Part shown: positions 8,119-16,696 of the stretch, one piece after another
Numbering within the stretch: position 1 is the stretch's first letter
Layout of the letters: every line of letters starts with the position of its first letter
Source: Chloroflexota bacterium
Lineage (GTDB): Bacteria > Chloroflexota > Dehalococcoidia > UBA2979
Assembly (NCBI GenBank): GCA_016875635.1
Contig: VGPD01000001.1
Span: 1 to 64,000 of the forward strand
Length of the DNA: 64,000 nucleotides
Direction of reading: 5' to 3'
The notes under the pieces: model-generated
Databases searched by the model: none
What the model was told of the DNA's origin: nothing
Seen by the model: only the letters and a program-made list of their open reading frames with translations
Made by a program: the position numbers and the translations under genes

Positions 8119-8295
8119 TTACCTCGGCCCGCCGGAAGCGTCATGGGCCAGCCGCCAGCGCACCGCGGCCAGTGCGAGCAGCACGACTCCCAGCAGGGTG
8201 AGCCAGGAGATCGGGCGGTCAGTCGCAATCGCACGACCCAGTGCCGCTGACCCACCCATCGCTGCAACGAATGCCCCGATGAGTCCGCGCCGCAT
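8119..8295 (-). CDS. Small membrane protein, 58 residues
   Basis: A short frame encodes 58 residues with two hydrophobic stretches: MRRGLIGAFVAAMGGSAALG and WLTLLGVVLLALAAV, joined by a short polar turn. Both ends are Arg-rich. A strong ribosome-binding site (ggagg, 4 bases before the ATG) and only 2 bases to the universal stress protein gene support it as the first gene of the Usp-TrkA operon. No known family was recognised. It could anchor or modulate the TrkA/Usp complex at the membrane, which is only inference from the neighbourhood. Confidence 0.65.
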   Translation of the reverse strand: MRRGLIGAFVAAMGGSAALGRAIATDRPISWLTLLGVVLLALAAVRWRLAHDASGGPR

Positions 8296-8456
8296 GTACC
8301 CTCCGGCCCGTCTCGGGCACGAGAATGGACGCTACGCCCGACCTGATCGAGAGTCAACGGAATCCGTGATCGGCGCGGGGCGCGGCTCTGGGTGCATCAC
8401 GCCCGGGTTTCCAGCGATTCTCGCGGCCGCGTCAGGCAGGCTGCGCCCGGCCGGCG

Positions 8457-9047
8457 CTAGTGCAGTTGCTCGATCCAGGCGTCGACGTGCCCGCCCTGGA
8501 CCTCAAGGAATCCGACGGTGCCCAGCTGTGTCAGCAGATTCCGGGGGTAGAGCGGCGAGCCGGAGTTCACGATCAGTGTGCCCTCCCAGGTTTTCACCAG
8601 CGGGACATGCGTGTCCCCTCCCACCACCACATGGCACGGCCCCCCGAAATGCCGGTCCATCCGCTCGCGCAGGTTGGCGGAACCCATGAACGGCCGGTCC
8701 GGGAAGTCGTGCGTGGTCCCGATCCGGAGGCCATCAATGTGTAGCAGATGGTTATAGGCCAGACGTGGGTCGTCTGGTGCGACATTGCGCCCGGACGAGC
8801 CGTCGTCGCCGTTCCCGCAGGCGCCCAGCACCGGGACCCCGCAGCGCTCCTCCAGCCAGTCGAGGACGACCAGGTCATGCATGTCCCCGCCGTGCAGAAT
8901 CAGGTCGACTCCCCGGAGGGCGGCGTAGACCTCGTCGAAGATCGTCCGACGAGCCTCCGGGACATGGGTGTCGGAGACCAGTCCGATGAGCATCGGGCCG
9001 GAGAACTGGTGTTCGCTGAGCCATTGCCGGGGCGGAAGTTCTGGCAT
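8457..9047 (-). CDS. YfcE/MJ0936-type metallophosphoesterase
   Basis: Calcineurin-like phosphodiesterase of the small YfcE type. Metal-binding motifs appear in order: GLVSDTHVPE (D-x-H), ILHGGDMHD (GD), ACGNGD (GN-x-D) and VVVGGDTHVPL. The last normally reads GHTH, so one metal-ligand His is Asp here. INSGS-type NSGSPLYPR closes the active site. The start at 9047 gives 196 residues. It is preferred over an in-frame ATG at 9131 because a TACCCT box lies exactly 6 bases upstream and because the longer form would run into the pdxS promoter region. The biological substrate is unknown. It is transcribed away from pdxS. Confidence 0.82.
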   Translation of the reverse strand: MPELPPRQWLSEHQFSGPMLIGLVSDTHVPEARRTIFDEVYAALRGVDLILHGGDMHDLVVLDWLEERCGVPVLGACGNGDDGSSGRNVAPDDPRLAYNHLLHIDGLRIGTTHDFPDRPFMGSANLRERMDRHFGGPCHVVVGGDTHVPLVKTWEGTLIVNSGSPLYPRNLLTQLGTVGFLEVQGGHVDAWIEQLH

Positions 9048-9053
9048 CGCCGC

Positions 9054-9059
9054 AGGGTA
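9054..9059 (-). promoter_or_regulatory. TACCCT -10 box, leaderless arrangement for the phosphodiesterase
   Basis: On the minus strand TACCCT lies 6 bases before the ATG at 9047, with no ribosome-binding site. It matches the TANNNT pattern seen at other starts in the window. Confidence 0.4.
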
Positions 9060-9122
9060 GCGCAGCCCGAGGCGGGCGTCGTCGCCGTGTCTCGGCTGGC
9101 GGTGCGGAACTGCTGTGAGCGG

Positions 9123-9128
9123 TACAAT
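9123..9128 (+). promoter_or_regulatory. TACAAT -10 box for pdxS
   Basis: TACAAT (5 of 6 to consensus) lies 31 bases before the pdxS ATG, leaving a leader of about 24 bases that includes the gggag ribosome-binding site at 9151-9155. No good -35 box is seen at the right distance. Confidence 0.4.
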
Positions 9129-9159
9129 CATTGTTCAAGTCACCTGTACGGGGAGCACC

Positions 9160-10293
9160 ATGGCAACGAACGGCACCAGAAACGGGTCCACCCGGCCGGC
9201 TCGGGAGGGCGCTGTCCGCGCCACCTCGAAGGCCGCCGCACCAAAGGCGGCGGCGAAGGCGCCGGCAGCCAGGGCTGCCGCGAAGGCGCCGGCAGCCAGG
9301 GCTGCCGCGAAGGCTCCCGCAAAGCCATCCGCCAACGGACGCGCCAACGGCGTCGCGTCGAAAGTCGACGTGCGCGGCACGACCGCCACATGGACGGTGA
9401 AGGCGGGCCTCGCGCAGATGCTCAAGGGCGGCGTCATCATGGACGTCGTCACCGCTGAGCAGGCTGAGATCGCGCAGGAGGCCGGTGCCGTCGCCGTCAT
9501 GGCGCTCGAGCGCGTCCCTGCCGACATCCGTGCCGCCGGTGGCGTCGCGCGTATGAGCCACGTGAAGAAGATCAAAGAGATCCAGGCCGCCGTCTCCATC
9601 CCCGTGATGGCGAAGGCCCGCATCGGCCACTTCGTCGAGGCGCAGATCCTCGAGGCGCTCGGCGTCGACTACATCGACGAGTCCGAGGTGCTGACGCCGG
9701 CGGACGACCAGCACCACATCGACAAGCACGCGTTCGCGGTGCCGTATGTCTGCGGTTGCCGGAACCTGGGTGAGGCCCTGCGCCGCATCTCCGAGGGCGC
9801 CGCGATGATCCGCACGAAAGGCGAGGCCGGCACCGGCGACATCGTCGAGGCCGTGCGCCACATGCGCTCGCTCTGGTCGGAGATCCGCCGCGTGCAGGGC
9901 ATGCGTGACGACGAGCTGTGGACGACCGCGAAGGACCTTCAGGTCCCGATCGACCTGCTGCGCGAAGTGAAGCGGCTGGGCAGACTGCCGGTCGTGAACT
10001 TCTCCGCCGGTGGTGTCGCCACCCCGGCGGACGCCGCCCTGATGATGCAACTGGGCGCGGAGGGCGTGTTCGTCGGCTCGGGCATCTTCAAGTCCGCCGA
10101 GGATGTCACGGACAAACGTCGCAAACTGGACCAGCAGGGCCGCATGGCCACCGCGATCGTGAAGGCCGTGACCCACTTCAACGACCCGAAGATGCTCGCC
10201 GCCGTTTCCGAGGAGATCCCCGAGGAGGCGATGCGCGGCCGTTCGACCGCGACGATGCCCCGCGAGGAACTCCTGGCGCACCGCGGGAGTTAG
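9160..10293 (+). CDS. pdxS: Pyridoxal 5'-phosphate synthase subunit PdxS with a long Ala/Lys/Pro-rich N-terminal extension
   Basis: PdxS builds PLP from ribose 5-phosphate, glyceraldehyde 3-phosphate and ammonia delivered by PdxT. The barrel begins near residue 70 ([21 protein letters not shown]). The Schiff-base lysine is K152 in [16 protein letters not shown], versus about 81 in typical PdxS, so some 70 residues have been added at the N-terminus. The extension is low-complexity ([19 protein letters not shown]) and resembles histone H1 tails. It includes a 27-bp tandem DNA duplication. The catalytic core looks intact. ATG at 9160 has gggag upstream. pdxT follows after 9 bases. Confidence 0.95.
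   Translation: MATNGTRNGSTRPAREGAVRATSKAAAPKAAAKAPAARAAAKAPAARAAAKAPAKPSANGRANGVASKVDVRGTTATWTVKAGLAQMLKGGVIMDVVTAEQAEIAQEAGAVAVMALERVPADIRAAGGVARMSHVKKIKEIQAAVSIPVMAKARIGHFVEAQILEALGVDYIDESEVLTPADDQHHIDKHAFAVPYVCGCRNLGEALRRISEGAAMIRTKGEAGTGDIVEAVRHMRSLWSEIRRVQGMRDDELWTTAKDLQVPIDLLREVKRLGRLPVVNFSAGGVATPADAALMMQLGAEGVFVGSGIFKSAEDVTDKRRKLDQQGRMATAIVKAVTHFNDPKMLAAVSEEIPEEAMRGRSTATMPREELLAHRGS
9253..9306 (+). repeat. Perfect 27-bp tandem duplication in the pdxS 5' end
   Basis: Two identical 27-base copies (9253-9279 and 9280-9306, each beginning gcgaaggcgccggcag) encode the 9-residue unit [10 protein letters not shown] partial third copy follows (gcgaaggct). The copies are identical at every base, so the duplication is recent or maintained by slippage. 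Confidence 0.9.
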
Positions 10294-10302
10294 CCCGCCC
10301 GT

Positions 10303-10971
10303 ATGCCGCGCGCATCGCGCACTCCTGTCTCCGCCCCGCCCGCACCCGCGGACGTGCGGGTCGGCGTGCTGGCGCTCCAGGGTGACTTCGCTGAACACCT
10401 CGTCGCGTTGCGCGCCCTCGGCGCGGACGCCATCGAGGTGCGCACGCTCGAACAGTTGAGCGCCGTTAATGGGCTCATCATCCCGGGAGGCGAAAGTACA
10501 ACGATCGCGCGGCTGCTGATCGCGTTCGACCTGCTCGGACCGCTGCGTGACCGGATCGTGAAGGGACTGCCGGTGTGGGGGACATGCGCCGGCGCCATCC
10601 TGCTTGCGAAGCATGTCCCCAACCTCGACCGTCCCCCGCTCGCCGTGATGGACATCACCGTGGAGCGCAACGCCTTCGGACGCCAGGTCGACTCCTTCGA
10701 GGCGAACCTGAAGGTCGAGGGGATCGAAGGCGCACCACTGCGCGCCATCTTCATCCGGGCCCCGCTCATCAGCCGTATCGGGCGGAGCGTCGCCTTACTC
10801 GCGACCCTCAAGGACGGCACGATCGTCGCCGCCAGCCAGGGTCACCTGCTGGCGACCTCGTTCCACCCGGAACTGACCGAGGATCGGCGGATGCACGGCC
10901 TGTTCCTCCAGATGGTCGCGGAGGCGGCAGCGTCCCGCCCCACGGGGGGATCGGGCAGGCCGCCACGATGA
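10303..10971 (+). CDS. pdxT: Pyridoxal 5'-phosphate synthase glutaminase subunit PdxT
   Basis: PdxT hydrolyses glutamine and channels ammonia to PdxS. It is a class I glutaminase of 222 residues: VGVLALQGDFAEH at the start of the fold, IIPGGESTTIARL (oxyanion region), the catalytic cysteine in VWGTCAGAILL, and His/Glu in SFHPELT. An extra 17-residue Ala/Pro-rich N-terminus precedes the usual start. It follows pdxS by 9 bases, and its stop overlaps the next start (ATGA). Confidence 0.95.
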   Translation: MPRASRTPVSAPPAPADVRVGVLALQGDFAEHLVALRALGADAIEVRTLEQLSAVNGLIIPGGESTTIARLLIAFDLLGPLRDRIVKGLPVWGTCAGAILLAKHVPNLDRPPLAVMDITVERNAFGRQVDSFEANLKVEGIEGAPLRAIFIRAPLISRIGRSVALLATLKDGTIVAASQGHLLATSFHPELTEDRRMHGLFLQMVAEAAASRPTGGSGRPPR

Positions 10972-11900
10972 GTGCGGCGCGTCCGCCCCGCCCGACCGAC
11001 CTGGTCGCGCTGGTGACCTTCGACGGCGTCGTGCGAGAGAACCAGGCCGTGACGCGCGACCGCCTCGGGAAGCCGCCAGGGACACCGCGGCCCCTCTCCG
11101 CTGCGGTGGAGCAGTGGCTCCATCTGGGCCGGTGGACGTGGGTGAGCGTGCGGGGCCGCTCGATCGTCGGGATCGCGACGGCACGCGAATTGTCCGCGCC
11201 AAGCGCATGGGAACTCGATACGCTGATTGACGCAGGGGATGACCCCGACGTGGTCGCGGATCTGCTTCGCCAGGCGGCCCAGTCCGCCGCCCGCGCGAAT
11301 GTCACGCACGTGTTGCTCCGCGCGCCCTCGGACGCACCGGCGGCGCAGCAGGCGGCTCGGGCGGGGTTCGCGAAGGTGCTGGACGAACGGCTGTGGGGAG
11401 GACACCTGCAAGTCGCCGCGACGGCCGAAGGCGTACGGGACTGGCGCGAGGGTGACGATGTCGCCTGCTTCAAGCTGTACAGCCGCGCGCTCCCGGTCTC
11501 CGCGCGCTCCGTCCTCGCGATGACGCGGCAGGAGGCCAATGCCGTCCATGAGCGGCGATGGCATGAGCGCGGTCGCTCCCTCGTCGGCGAACACGATGGC
11601 CGGATCGTCGGGCTGGCGCGGGTGTCGCGCTCCGGCGGCCAGTTCTCCCTGATGGTGGAACCGGGCCACTGCGATGTCGCGCAGGCGCTCCTGGCCGCGG
11701 TGTCCGAACGTCTCACCAAGACCGCCGTCCACCGCGCGCTGATCCCTGCGTGCGGGGCGGACGAGGAACACGCGCTGCGTGACGCCGGCCTCGAGCCGGG
11801 GAGCGAGTTCACGTTGTTCTGTCACCGGACGGCCCGCCCGGTGCTGGACGAGGCCCATGCCGCCGTCCGGGTGGTCGCACCCAGCCGGGTCGTGGGGTAG
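10968..11900 (+). CDS. GNAT-like acetyltransferase domain protein (putative)
   Basis: The 310-residue protein looks like two acetyltransferase-like halves. In the first, residues 100-145 read THVLLRAPSD...AAQQAARAGFAKVLDERLW, like the C-terminal A-x-x-x-G-F-x-x-x motif of GNAT enzymes. In the second half HDGRIVGLARVSRSG is followed by a repeated strand-helix pattern ending HALRDAGLEPGSEFTLF. A clear acetyl-CoA Q/R-x-x-G-x-G/A loop is not obvious, so it may be a degenerate member. The start overlaps pdxT by 4 bases and the R3H ATPase gene starts 10 bases after its stop, placing it in the pdxS-tmk operon. The substrate is unknown. Confidence 0.5.
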   Translation: MSAARPPRPTDLVALVTFDGVVRENQAVTRDRLGKPPGTPRPLSAAVEQWLHLGRWTWVSVRGRSIVGIATARELSAPSAWELDTLIDAGDDPDVVADLLRQAAQSAARANVTHVLLRAPSDAPAAQQAARAGFAKVLDERLWGGHLQVAATAEGVRDWREGDDVACFKLYSRALPVSARSVLAMTRQEANAVHERRWHERGRSLVGEHDGRIVGLARVSRSGGQFSLMVEPGHCDVAQALLAAVSERLTKTAVHRALIPACGADEEHALRDAGLEPGSEFTLFCHRTARPVLDEAHAAVRVVAPSRVVG

Positions 11901-11909
11901 TCGAGGAAG

Positions 11910-13736
11910 GTGGACGAGCGCATGCAGGACCGCCGGCCGCGGGACGACGACGCAATCTTCGACGCCCTCGAACGAGAGGTGGCGCGCGCGGCGGAGGACG
12001 ACGCCCTCGACGACGCAGAGGACATGGAAGACCTGCTCGACGAGGAGGACTTCGCATTCGACAGCGATGAGGATGGCGAGGGGACGCCACCCAAGCGCAT
12101 CACGCACGTCGAACCGGCGTGGGCCGCTGCGCCGCGCGAGATGACCGAGGAAGAACGTGCCGAGATCGAGCTGCTCGTCGGCATCATGCCGCGCCGTGTC
12201 GCGGACGCCGTCCGTGCCAAGGGGTTCGAGGGGCTCATCGAGGTCGTACTCGACCTCGGCCGTCCCCCTACCGCGCGGTACCAGCGTGAGGAGACCCCGC
12301 TGGACGAGTCCGAGGTGACCGACCTCGAGCTCGGCCAGGTGGTGGCGCAGGTCTCGGAGTTCGGCGAGGACAACCGCGCCGGTATCCCGCGCACGCTGCA
12401 CCGCATCTCCGCGATCCGCAACCGCCGGGGCCACATCGTCGGCCTCACCTGCCGCGTCGGACGTTCCGTCTCGGGCTCCGGCCACATCATGCGTGACCTG
12501 ATCGAGGCCGGGAAGAGCGTGCTGTTGCTGGGCCGCCCCGGCGTCGGAAAGACGACGATGCTGCGCGACGTAGCGCGCCTGTGTGCGGACGAGCTCGGCA
12601 AGCGTGTCGTGATCGTCGACACCTCGAACGAGATCGGTGGCGACGGCGACATCCCGCATCGCGGCATCGGTCGCGCCCGCCGGATGCAGGTGCCCAGCCC
12701 GCAGCGCCAGCACGAGATCATGATCGAGGCCGTGGAGAACCACACACCCGAGGTCGTCGTGATCGACGAGATCGGGACCGCCGAGGAGGCCGAGGCCGCA
12801 CGCACGATCGCCGAACGCGGCGTGCAACTCATCGGTACCGCGCACGGCACCACCCTCTCCAACCTGATGCAGAACCCGACGCTCTCCGACCTGATCGGCG
12901 GCATCGAGTCGGTCACGCTCTCCGACGAGGAGGCCCGCCGGCGCGGCACGCAGAAGACGGTCCTCGAGCGGCGCGCCCCACCGACCTTCGACGTGCTCAT
13001 CGAGATCCAGTCGTTCGACCGCCTCGCCATCCACGACGACGTCGCCGCCACCGTCGACTCGCTGCTGCGCGGCTACGAGGTGGAGGCGGAGGTCCGCGTC
13101 ATCGGTGACGGCGGTCGGATCGAGACCGTCGAGCGTGTCCCCCTGCGGACGACCCCGCTGGAACCGCTGGAGGCGCGGCCGCAGGTCGAACGGCGGCGAA
13201 CGCTGGCTGCCGCGCCGGGCGGCCCGGAGAAGCGTGTCCTCCCCTTCGGCATCAGCCGCACCCATCTCGAACGCGCGATCATGGAGACGCGGTCGGCTGC
13301 GCGGATCGTCGACTCCGTGCGCGAGGCAGACGCGGTGCTCACGTTGCGACCGTACTACCGGCGACGGAGCGGCCCGCTGAAGCAGGCGGAGGAGCGCGGC
13401 ATCCCGATCTACGTCCTGCGCAACAACACCAGCGAGCAGATGGAACGCCAGCTCCTCGCGATGCGCGACGGACAGACGGACGACCCGACCACCGCCGCGC
13501 TGCGGGAGGCGGAGGAGGCCGTGCGTCGCGTCACCCACCAGGGCGACGCGAAGGTGGACCTGGCGCCTCAGAACGCCTACATCCGGCGGCTTCAGCACGA
13601 ACTGGCCGCCCGTCACGCACTTGTCTCCGCCTCGAACGGGCGCGAGCCGTACCGCTACGTCACCATCCTGCAGGAGACGGCAAGCCCGAACCGCGGCCTC
13701 CCCTGGGCCGACGACGGACGGCGTCGCGAACGATGA
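11910..13736 (+). CDS. R3H-domain AAA ATPase (Ycf45/SpoIIIAA-like)
   Basis: The 608-residue protein joins a strongly acidic N-terminal region (about 1-60, many Asp/Glu), an SpoIIIAA/Ycf45-like AAA core and a C-terminal R3H domain. The ATPase has Walker A GRPGVGKTT, Walker B VVVIDEIGT and the family segment VDTSNEIGGDGDIPH. The R3H signature lies near residue 575 (IRRLQHELAARHALVS, with R-x3-H). R3H binds single-stranded nucleic acid; the family is widespread in cyanobacteria and Chloroflexota but its role is poorly known. GTG at 11910 follows gaggaag; an ATG at 11922 is an alternative. Its stop overlaps the tmk start (ATGA). Confidence 0.88.
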   Translation: MDERMQDRRPRDDDAIFDALEREVARAAEDDALDDAEDMEDLLDEEDFAFDSDEDGEGTPPKRITHVEPAWAAAPREMTEEERAEIELLVGIMPRRVADAVRAKGFEGLIEVVLDLGRPPTARYQREETPLDESEVTDLELGQVVAQVSEFGEDNRAGIPRTLHRISAIRNRRGHIVGLTCRVGRSVSGSGHIMRDLIEAGKSVLLLGRPGVGKTTMLRDVARLCADELGKRVVIVDTSNEIGGDGDIPHRGIGRARRMQVPSPQRQHEIMIEAVENHTPEVVVIDEIGTAEEAEAARTIAERGVQLIGTAHGTTLSNLMQNPTLSDLIGGIESVTLSDEEARRRGTQKTVLERRAPPTFDVLIEIQSFDRLAIHDDVAATVDSLLRGYEVEAEVRVIGDGGRIETVERVPLRTTPLEPLEARPQVERRRTLAAAPGGPEKRVLPFGISRTHLERAIMETRSAARIVDSVREADAVLTLRPYYRRRSGPLKQAEERGIPIYVLRNNTSEQMERQLLAMRDGQTDDPTTAALREAEEAVRRVTHQGDAKVDLAPQNAYIRRLQHELAARHALVSASNGREPYRYVTILQETASPNRGLPWADDGRRRER

Positions 13737-14371
13737 CCCAGGCCGGGCATCGAGGTGTGTTCGTGACCCTGGAGGGCGGCGAGCACGCGGGGAAGTCGAC
13801 GCAGCAGGAGGCCCTGCTCCGGCTCGTCCGCGAGGCCGGCCGCGAAGCGGTCCCCTGCCGCGAGCCCGGCGGCACCGCCCTCGGCGAGCGGCTCCGGGCC
13901 GCGCTCTTCGCCACGACCCCGGACGAGCCGCCTCCGTCGCCAGCGGCTGAACTGCTCCTCTTCAACGCCGCCCGCGCCCAACTCGTCGACGAGGTCATCC
14001 GGCCGGCCCTCGATCGCGGCGCGGTTGTCATCTGCGACCGTTTTGCGGACTCGACGGTGGCCTATCAGCAGTACGGCCGCGGCCTCGACGGACTGCTCGT
14101 CTCGATGGCGATCGACATCGCCACGGGCGGCCTCATCCCGGACCTCACAGTCCTCCTCGACATGGATCCGGCTGAGGCGTCTCGCCGGGTCGCCACGGGG
14201 ACCGACTACCTCGAGCGCGAAGCCCTCGACTTCCACCGCCGCGTCCGCCGCGGCTTCCTCGAACTGGCCGCCGCGGACCCCGCGCGCTGGCTCGTCCTCG
14301 ACGCCACGAAGCCGGCGATGCAGATCACGCACGCCACATGGGGACGGTTGCAGGGGCTACTGTCGAAGTGA
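13733..14371 (+). CDS. tmk: Thymidylate kinase
   Basis: Tmk phosphorylates dTMP to dTDP. The 212-residue P-loop kinase has Walker A VTLEGGEHAGKSTQ (the family's usual Asp-Gly at this point is Glu-His), the REPGGT motif, and the DR-Y/F segment ICDRFADSTVAYQQYGRGL. The lid region near ATGTDYLERE is short. It is the last gene of the pdxS operon and overlaps the R3H ATPase by 4 bases. A strong hairpin begins at its stop codon. Confidence 0.93.
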   Translation: MTQAGHRGVFVTLEGGEHAGKSTQQEALLRLVREAGREAVPCREPGGTALGERLRAALFATTPDEPPPSPAAELLLFNAARAQLVDEVIRPALDRGAVVICDRFADSTVAYQQYGRGLDGLLVSMAIDIATGGLIPDLTVLLDMDPAEASRRVATGTDYLEREALDFHRRVRRGFLELAAADPARWLVLDATKPAMQITHATWGRLQGLLSK

Positions 14372-14407
14372 CCGAGAAGCCCCCGCTCACGCGGGGGCTT
14401 CTCGGTC
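14370..14407 (+). terminator. Long hairpin between tmk and the convergent thiolase gene
   Basis: A 17-bp perfect stem (gaccgagaagcccccgc and its complement) with a TCAC loop begins inside the tmk stop codon. It can end transcription from tmk and, as a palindrome, also from the convergent thiolase gene ending at 14426. A T-tract is lacking on both sides. Confidence 0.7.
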
Positions 14408-14425
14408 AGGCGGAGCACCGAGGCG

Positions 14426-15601
14426 CTACGGGACGCGCTCGAAGATGGTGGCGATGCCCTGCCCGCCACCGATGCAGAGCGAGACGAGGCCGTAGCGGCC
14501 GCCGGTGCGCTCCAGTTCGTACATCACCTTGATCGCGAGGATCGCGCCAGTCGCGCCGACCGGGTGGCCAAGGGCGACCGCGCCGCCGTTCGGGTTCGTC
14601 TTTTCGGGCGGCAGGTTGAGCGCGACCGAGCAGGCCGCCGCCACCGCGGCGAACGCCTCGTTCAGTTCGATGACGTCCATGTCCTCGACCTTGAGGTTCG
14701 CCTTCTTCAGGACGTTCTGGATCGCCGGGATCGGGCCTGAGCCCATGATCTTCCAGTCGACGCCAGCCTCGGCGCGCGCCACCATCCGCATGCGCGGCTT
14801 GATGCCGAGCTCGGCCGCCTTGCGCGCCGACGTCACGACGACGGCCGCTGCGCCGTCGTTGATGCCGGACGCGTTGCCGGCCGTCACGGAACCGTCAGCC
14901 TTGAAGGCCGGGCGGAGCCTGCCGAGTACTTCCATCGACGTCGCGCGCGGGTATTCGTCCCTGGCGAACGTAAGGGTATCGCGGCCCTTCTTCACCTGGA
15001 TCGGCGCGATCTGCTCGTCGTAGATGCCCGCCTCGATCGCCTTCAACGCGAGCTCCTGCGAACGGAGCGCGTACTCGTCCTGCACGGTGCGGGAGACTTC
15101 GAACTGCGAGGCGAGGTTCTCCGCCGTGATCCCCATCGGCACGTCGTCGAAGGGGTCGGTCACGAGGTCCTGCGCGCCGTCCTCGAGGAGGCCGTCGCCG
15201 TAGCGGAGGCCGAACCGTCCCTTGCGGACGTAGTACGGCATCAGGCTCATGTTCTCGGCGCCGCCGGCGACCACGATCTCCGCGTCGCCGGTCTGGATCC
15301 AGCGCGCCGCGTTGTGGATCGCCTCAAGGCCGGAACCGCAGATGCGGTTCACCGTGTAGGCAGGCGTGGTGATCGGCATGCCTGCCTTGATCGACGCGTG
15401 ACGGGAAATGTATCCGTCCTCGGCGACCTGGCCGACACATCCGAGGATGACCTGGTCGATCTGCTCGGGTGTGAGCCCGGACCGCTTCACGGCCTCGCGG
15501 ATGGCGTGTGCGCCGAGGTCGGATGCCGGGGTCTCGCTCAGCGAGCCGCCCATTGAGCCGATCGGCGTGCGAGCGCCGCTCAGAATGACGATGTCTTCCA
15601 T
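14426..15601 (-). CDS. Acetyl-CoA acetyltransferase (thiolase)
   Basis: Biosynthetic-type thiolase, 391 residues. It joins two acetyl-CoA or cleaves acetoacetyl-CoA. The nucleophilic Cys is in VNRICGSGLEAIH, the catalytic His in ALGHPVGATGAI, and the second Cys in SLCIGGGQGIA. The N-terminus MEDIVILSGARTPIG fits the family exactly; the frame stays open upstream to 16522 but that part only shadows thrB. It stands alone between convergent tmk and divergent thrB, so its pathway (fatty-acid turnover, isoprenoid precursor or polyester synthesis) is not fixed by context. The window's isoprenoid genes are of the MEP route, which does not need it. Confidence 0.92.
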   Translation of the reverse strand: MEDIVILSGARTPIGSMGGSLSETPASDLGAHAIREAVKRSGLTPEQIDQVILGCVGQVAEDGYISRHASIKAGMPITTPAYTVNRICGSGLEAIHNAARWIQTGDAEIVVAGGAENMSLMPYYVRKGRFGLRYGDGLLEDGAQDLVTDPFDDVPMGITAENLASQFEVSRTVQDEYALRSQELALKAIEAGIYDEQIAPIQVKKGRDTLTFARDEYPRATSMEVLGRLRPAFKADGSVTAGNASGINDGAAAVVVTSARKAAELGIKPRMRMVARAEAGVDWKIMGSGPIPAIQNVLKKANLKVEDMDVIELNEAFAAVAAACSVALNLPPEKTNPNGGAVALGHPVGATGAILAIKVMYELERTGGRYGLVSLCIGGGQGIATIFERVP

Positions 15602-15773
15602 CGGAATACCCCCGTCGAAGCCTCGTCCACCCCTCGCGGACGAGATGCCGTTCAGACGCCGCACAAGCGACGCGCCGAGGGCGCGTGGGACAGGGACGGC
15701 TCTTGCAGTGTAGTACGGCCACTCATCCGGGAAAGGTGTCCGTCCACCGCCGCGCCGCCTCTTCCGGTGCGAA

Positions 15774-15802
15774 TTGCCCGGCGATCTGCCCCCTTCTAGA
15801 CT
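15774..15802 (+). promoter_or_regulatory. Promoter of thrB (TTGCCC-17-TAGACT), leaderless
   Basis: A -35-like TTGCCC at 15774-15779 is followed after exactly 17 bases by TAGACT at 15797-15802, which lies 6 bases before the thrB ATG. No ribosome-binding site is present, so the mRNA is probably leaderless. Confidence 0.6.
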
Positions 15803-15808
15803 GGCTCC

Positions 15809-16696
15809 ATGGCACGTTCCGTGACCGTCCGGGTTCCTGCCACCTCTGCGAACCTCGGTCCTGGCTTTGACGCCCTCGGCGTCGCGCTGGACTGGGCTGG
15901 GGAGATCACGCTCTCCGACGTCGCTGCTCCGGTCGCCCCTGTTGGCTCCATGGAGCGCCTGGCGCTGATGGCCGCCGCTGCGCTCTTCGATCAGGCAGGT
16001 GAACAGATGCCTCCCCTGCGGGCCGAGTACCGCGGCGATATGCCGATCGGCCGCGGCCTGGGGATGTCGGCCGCCGCCTTCGCCGGGGGTCTCGTCGCGG
16101 CGAACGCCCTCCTCAACAGCCGTCACCCCATCGAGGATTTGATCCCGCTCGCCGTCCGGCTCGAGGGTCACGCGGACAACATCATCCCGACGCTCCTCGG
16201 GGGCCTCTGCGTGGTCGCCGAGGACGACGGTGTCCCCATCTGGTGCCGGATCGCACCCCCCGACGACCTCCACCTCGCGATCTTTGTCCCTGACTTCGAC
16301 ATGCCCACGCACGAATCGCGCGAACGGCTGCCTGATTCGCTGACGCGCGGGCAGGCGGTCCACAACATCGCGCGGGCCGCGCTCGTCGTCGCGGCGATCA
16401 CCCAGCGGCGGTACGACCTCCTCGGCACGGCGACACAGGACATCCTGCACCAACCCGCGCGGGCGACGCTCTTCCCGGCGATGAACCCGGCGCTGACAGC
16501 GGCCCGCCAGGCGGGCGCCCACGGCGCCTACCTCTCCGGTGGCGGCTCGACCCTCGCGGCGTTTGTGACCGAGGCTGGCGAGTCAGTCGCCGGCGCGATG
16601 CGCGAGGCGGCAGCCGCTCACGGTGTCGGCGGCGTGACTCGCGTGGTCTCGCTCAGCGCGCGCGGCACCGAGGTCCTGGCGATGGCGGGTAGGTGA
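15809..16696 (+). CDS. thrB: Homoserine kinase
   Basis: GHMP kinase of 295 residues that phosphorylates homoserine for threonine synthesis. It shows the N-terminal motif [18 protein letters not shown], the ATP-binding loop [16 protein letters not shown] (usually GLGSSAA; the first Ser is Met here) and the C-terminal motif [19 protein letters not shown] near residue 119 is also typical. The ATG is fixed by the leaderless promoter 6 bases upstream. lysC begins at its stop codon, so aspartate-family flux genes are co-expressed. Confidence 0.93.
   Translation: MARSVTVRVPATSANLGPGFDALGVALDWAGEITLSDVAAPVAPVGSMERLALMAAAALFDQAGEQMPPLRAEYRGDMPIGRGLGMSAAAFAGGLVAANALLNSRHPIEDLIPLAVRLEGHADNIIPTLLGGLCVVAEDDGVPIWCRIAPPDDLHLAIFVPDFDMPTHESRERLPDSLTRGQAVHNIARAALVVAAITQRRYDLLGTATQDILHQPARATLFPAMNPALTAARQAGAHGAYLSGGGSTLAAFVTEAGESVAGAMREAAAAHGVGGVTRVVSLSARGTEVLAMAGR

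Noticed and set aside
10842..13616. 924-codon minus-strand open frame opposite the GNAT-like and R3H ATPase genes
   Set aside because: Composition is typical of a GC-driven shadow and it crosses two real genes.
15602..16522. Upstream extension of the thiolase reading frame
   Set aside because: It lies antisense to thrB and would add over 300 residues without similarity; MEDIVILSGARTPIG is the normal thiolase start.
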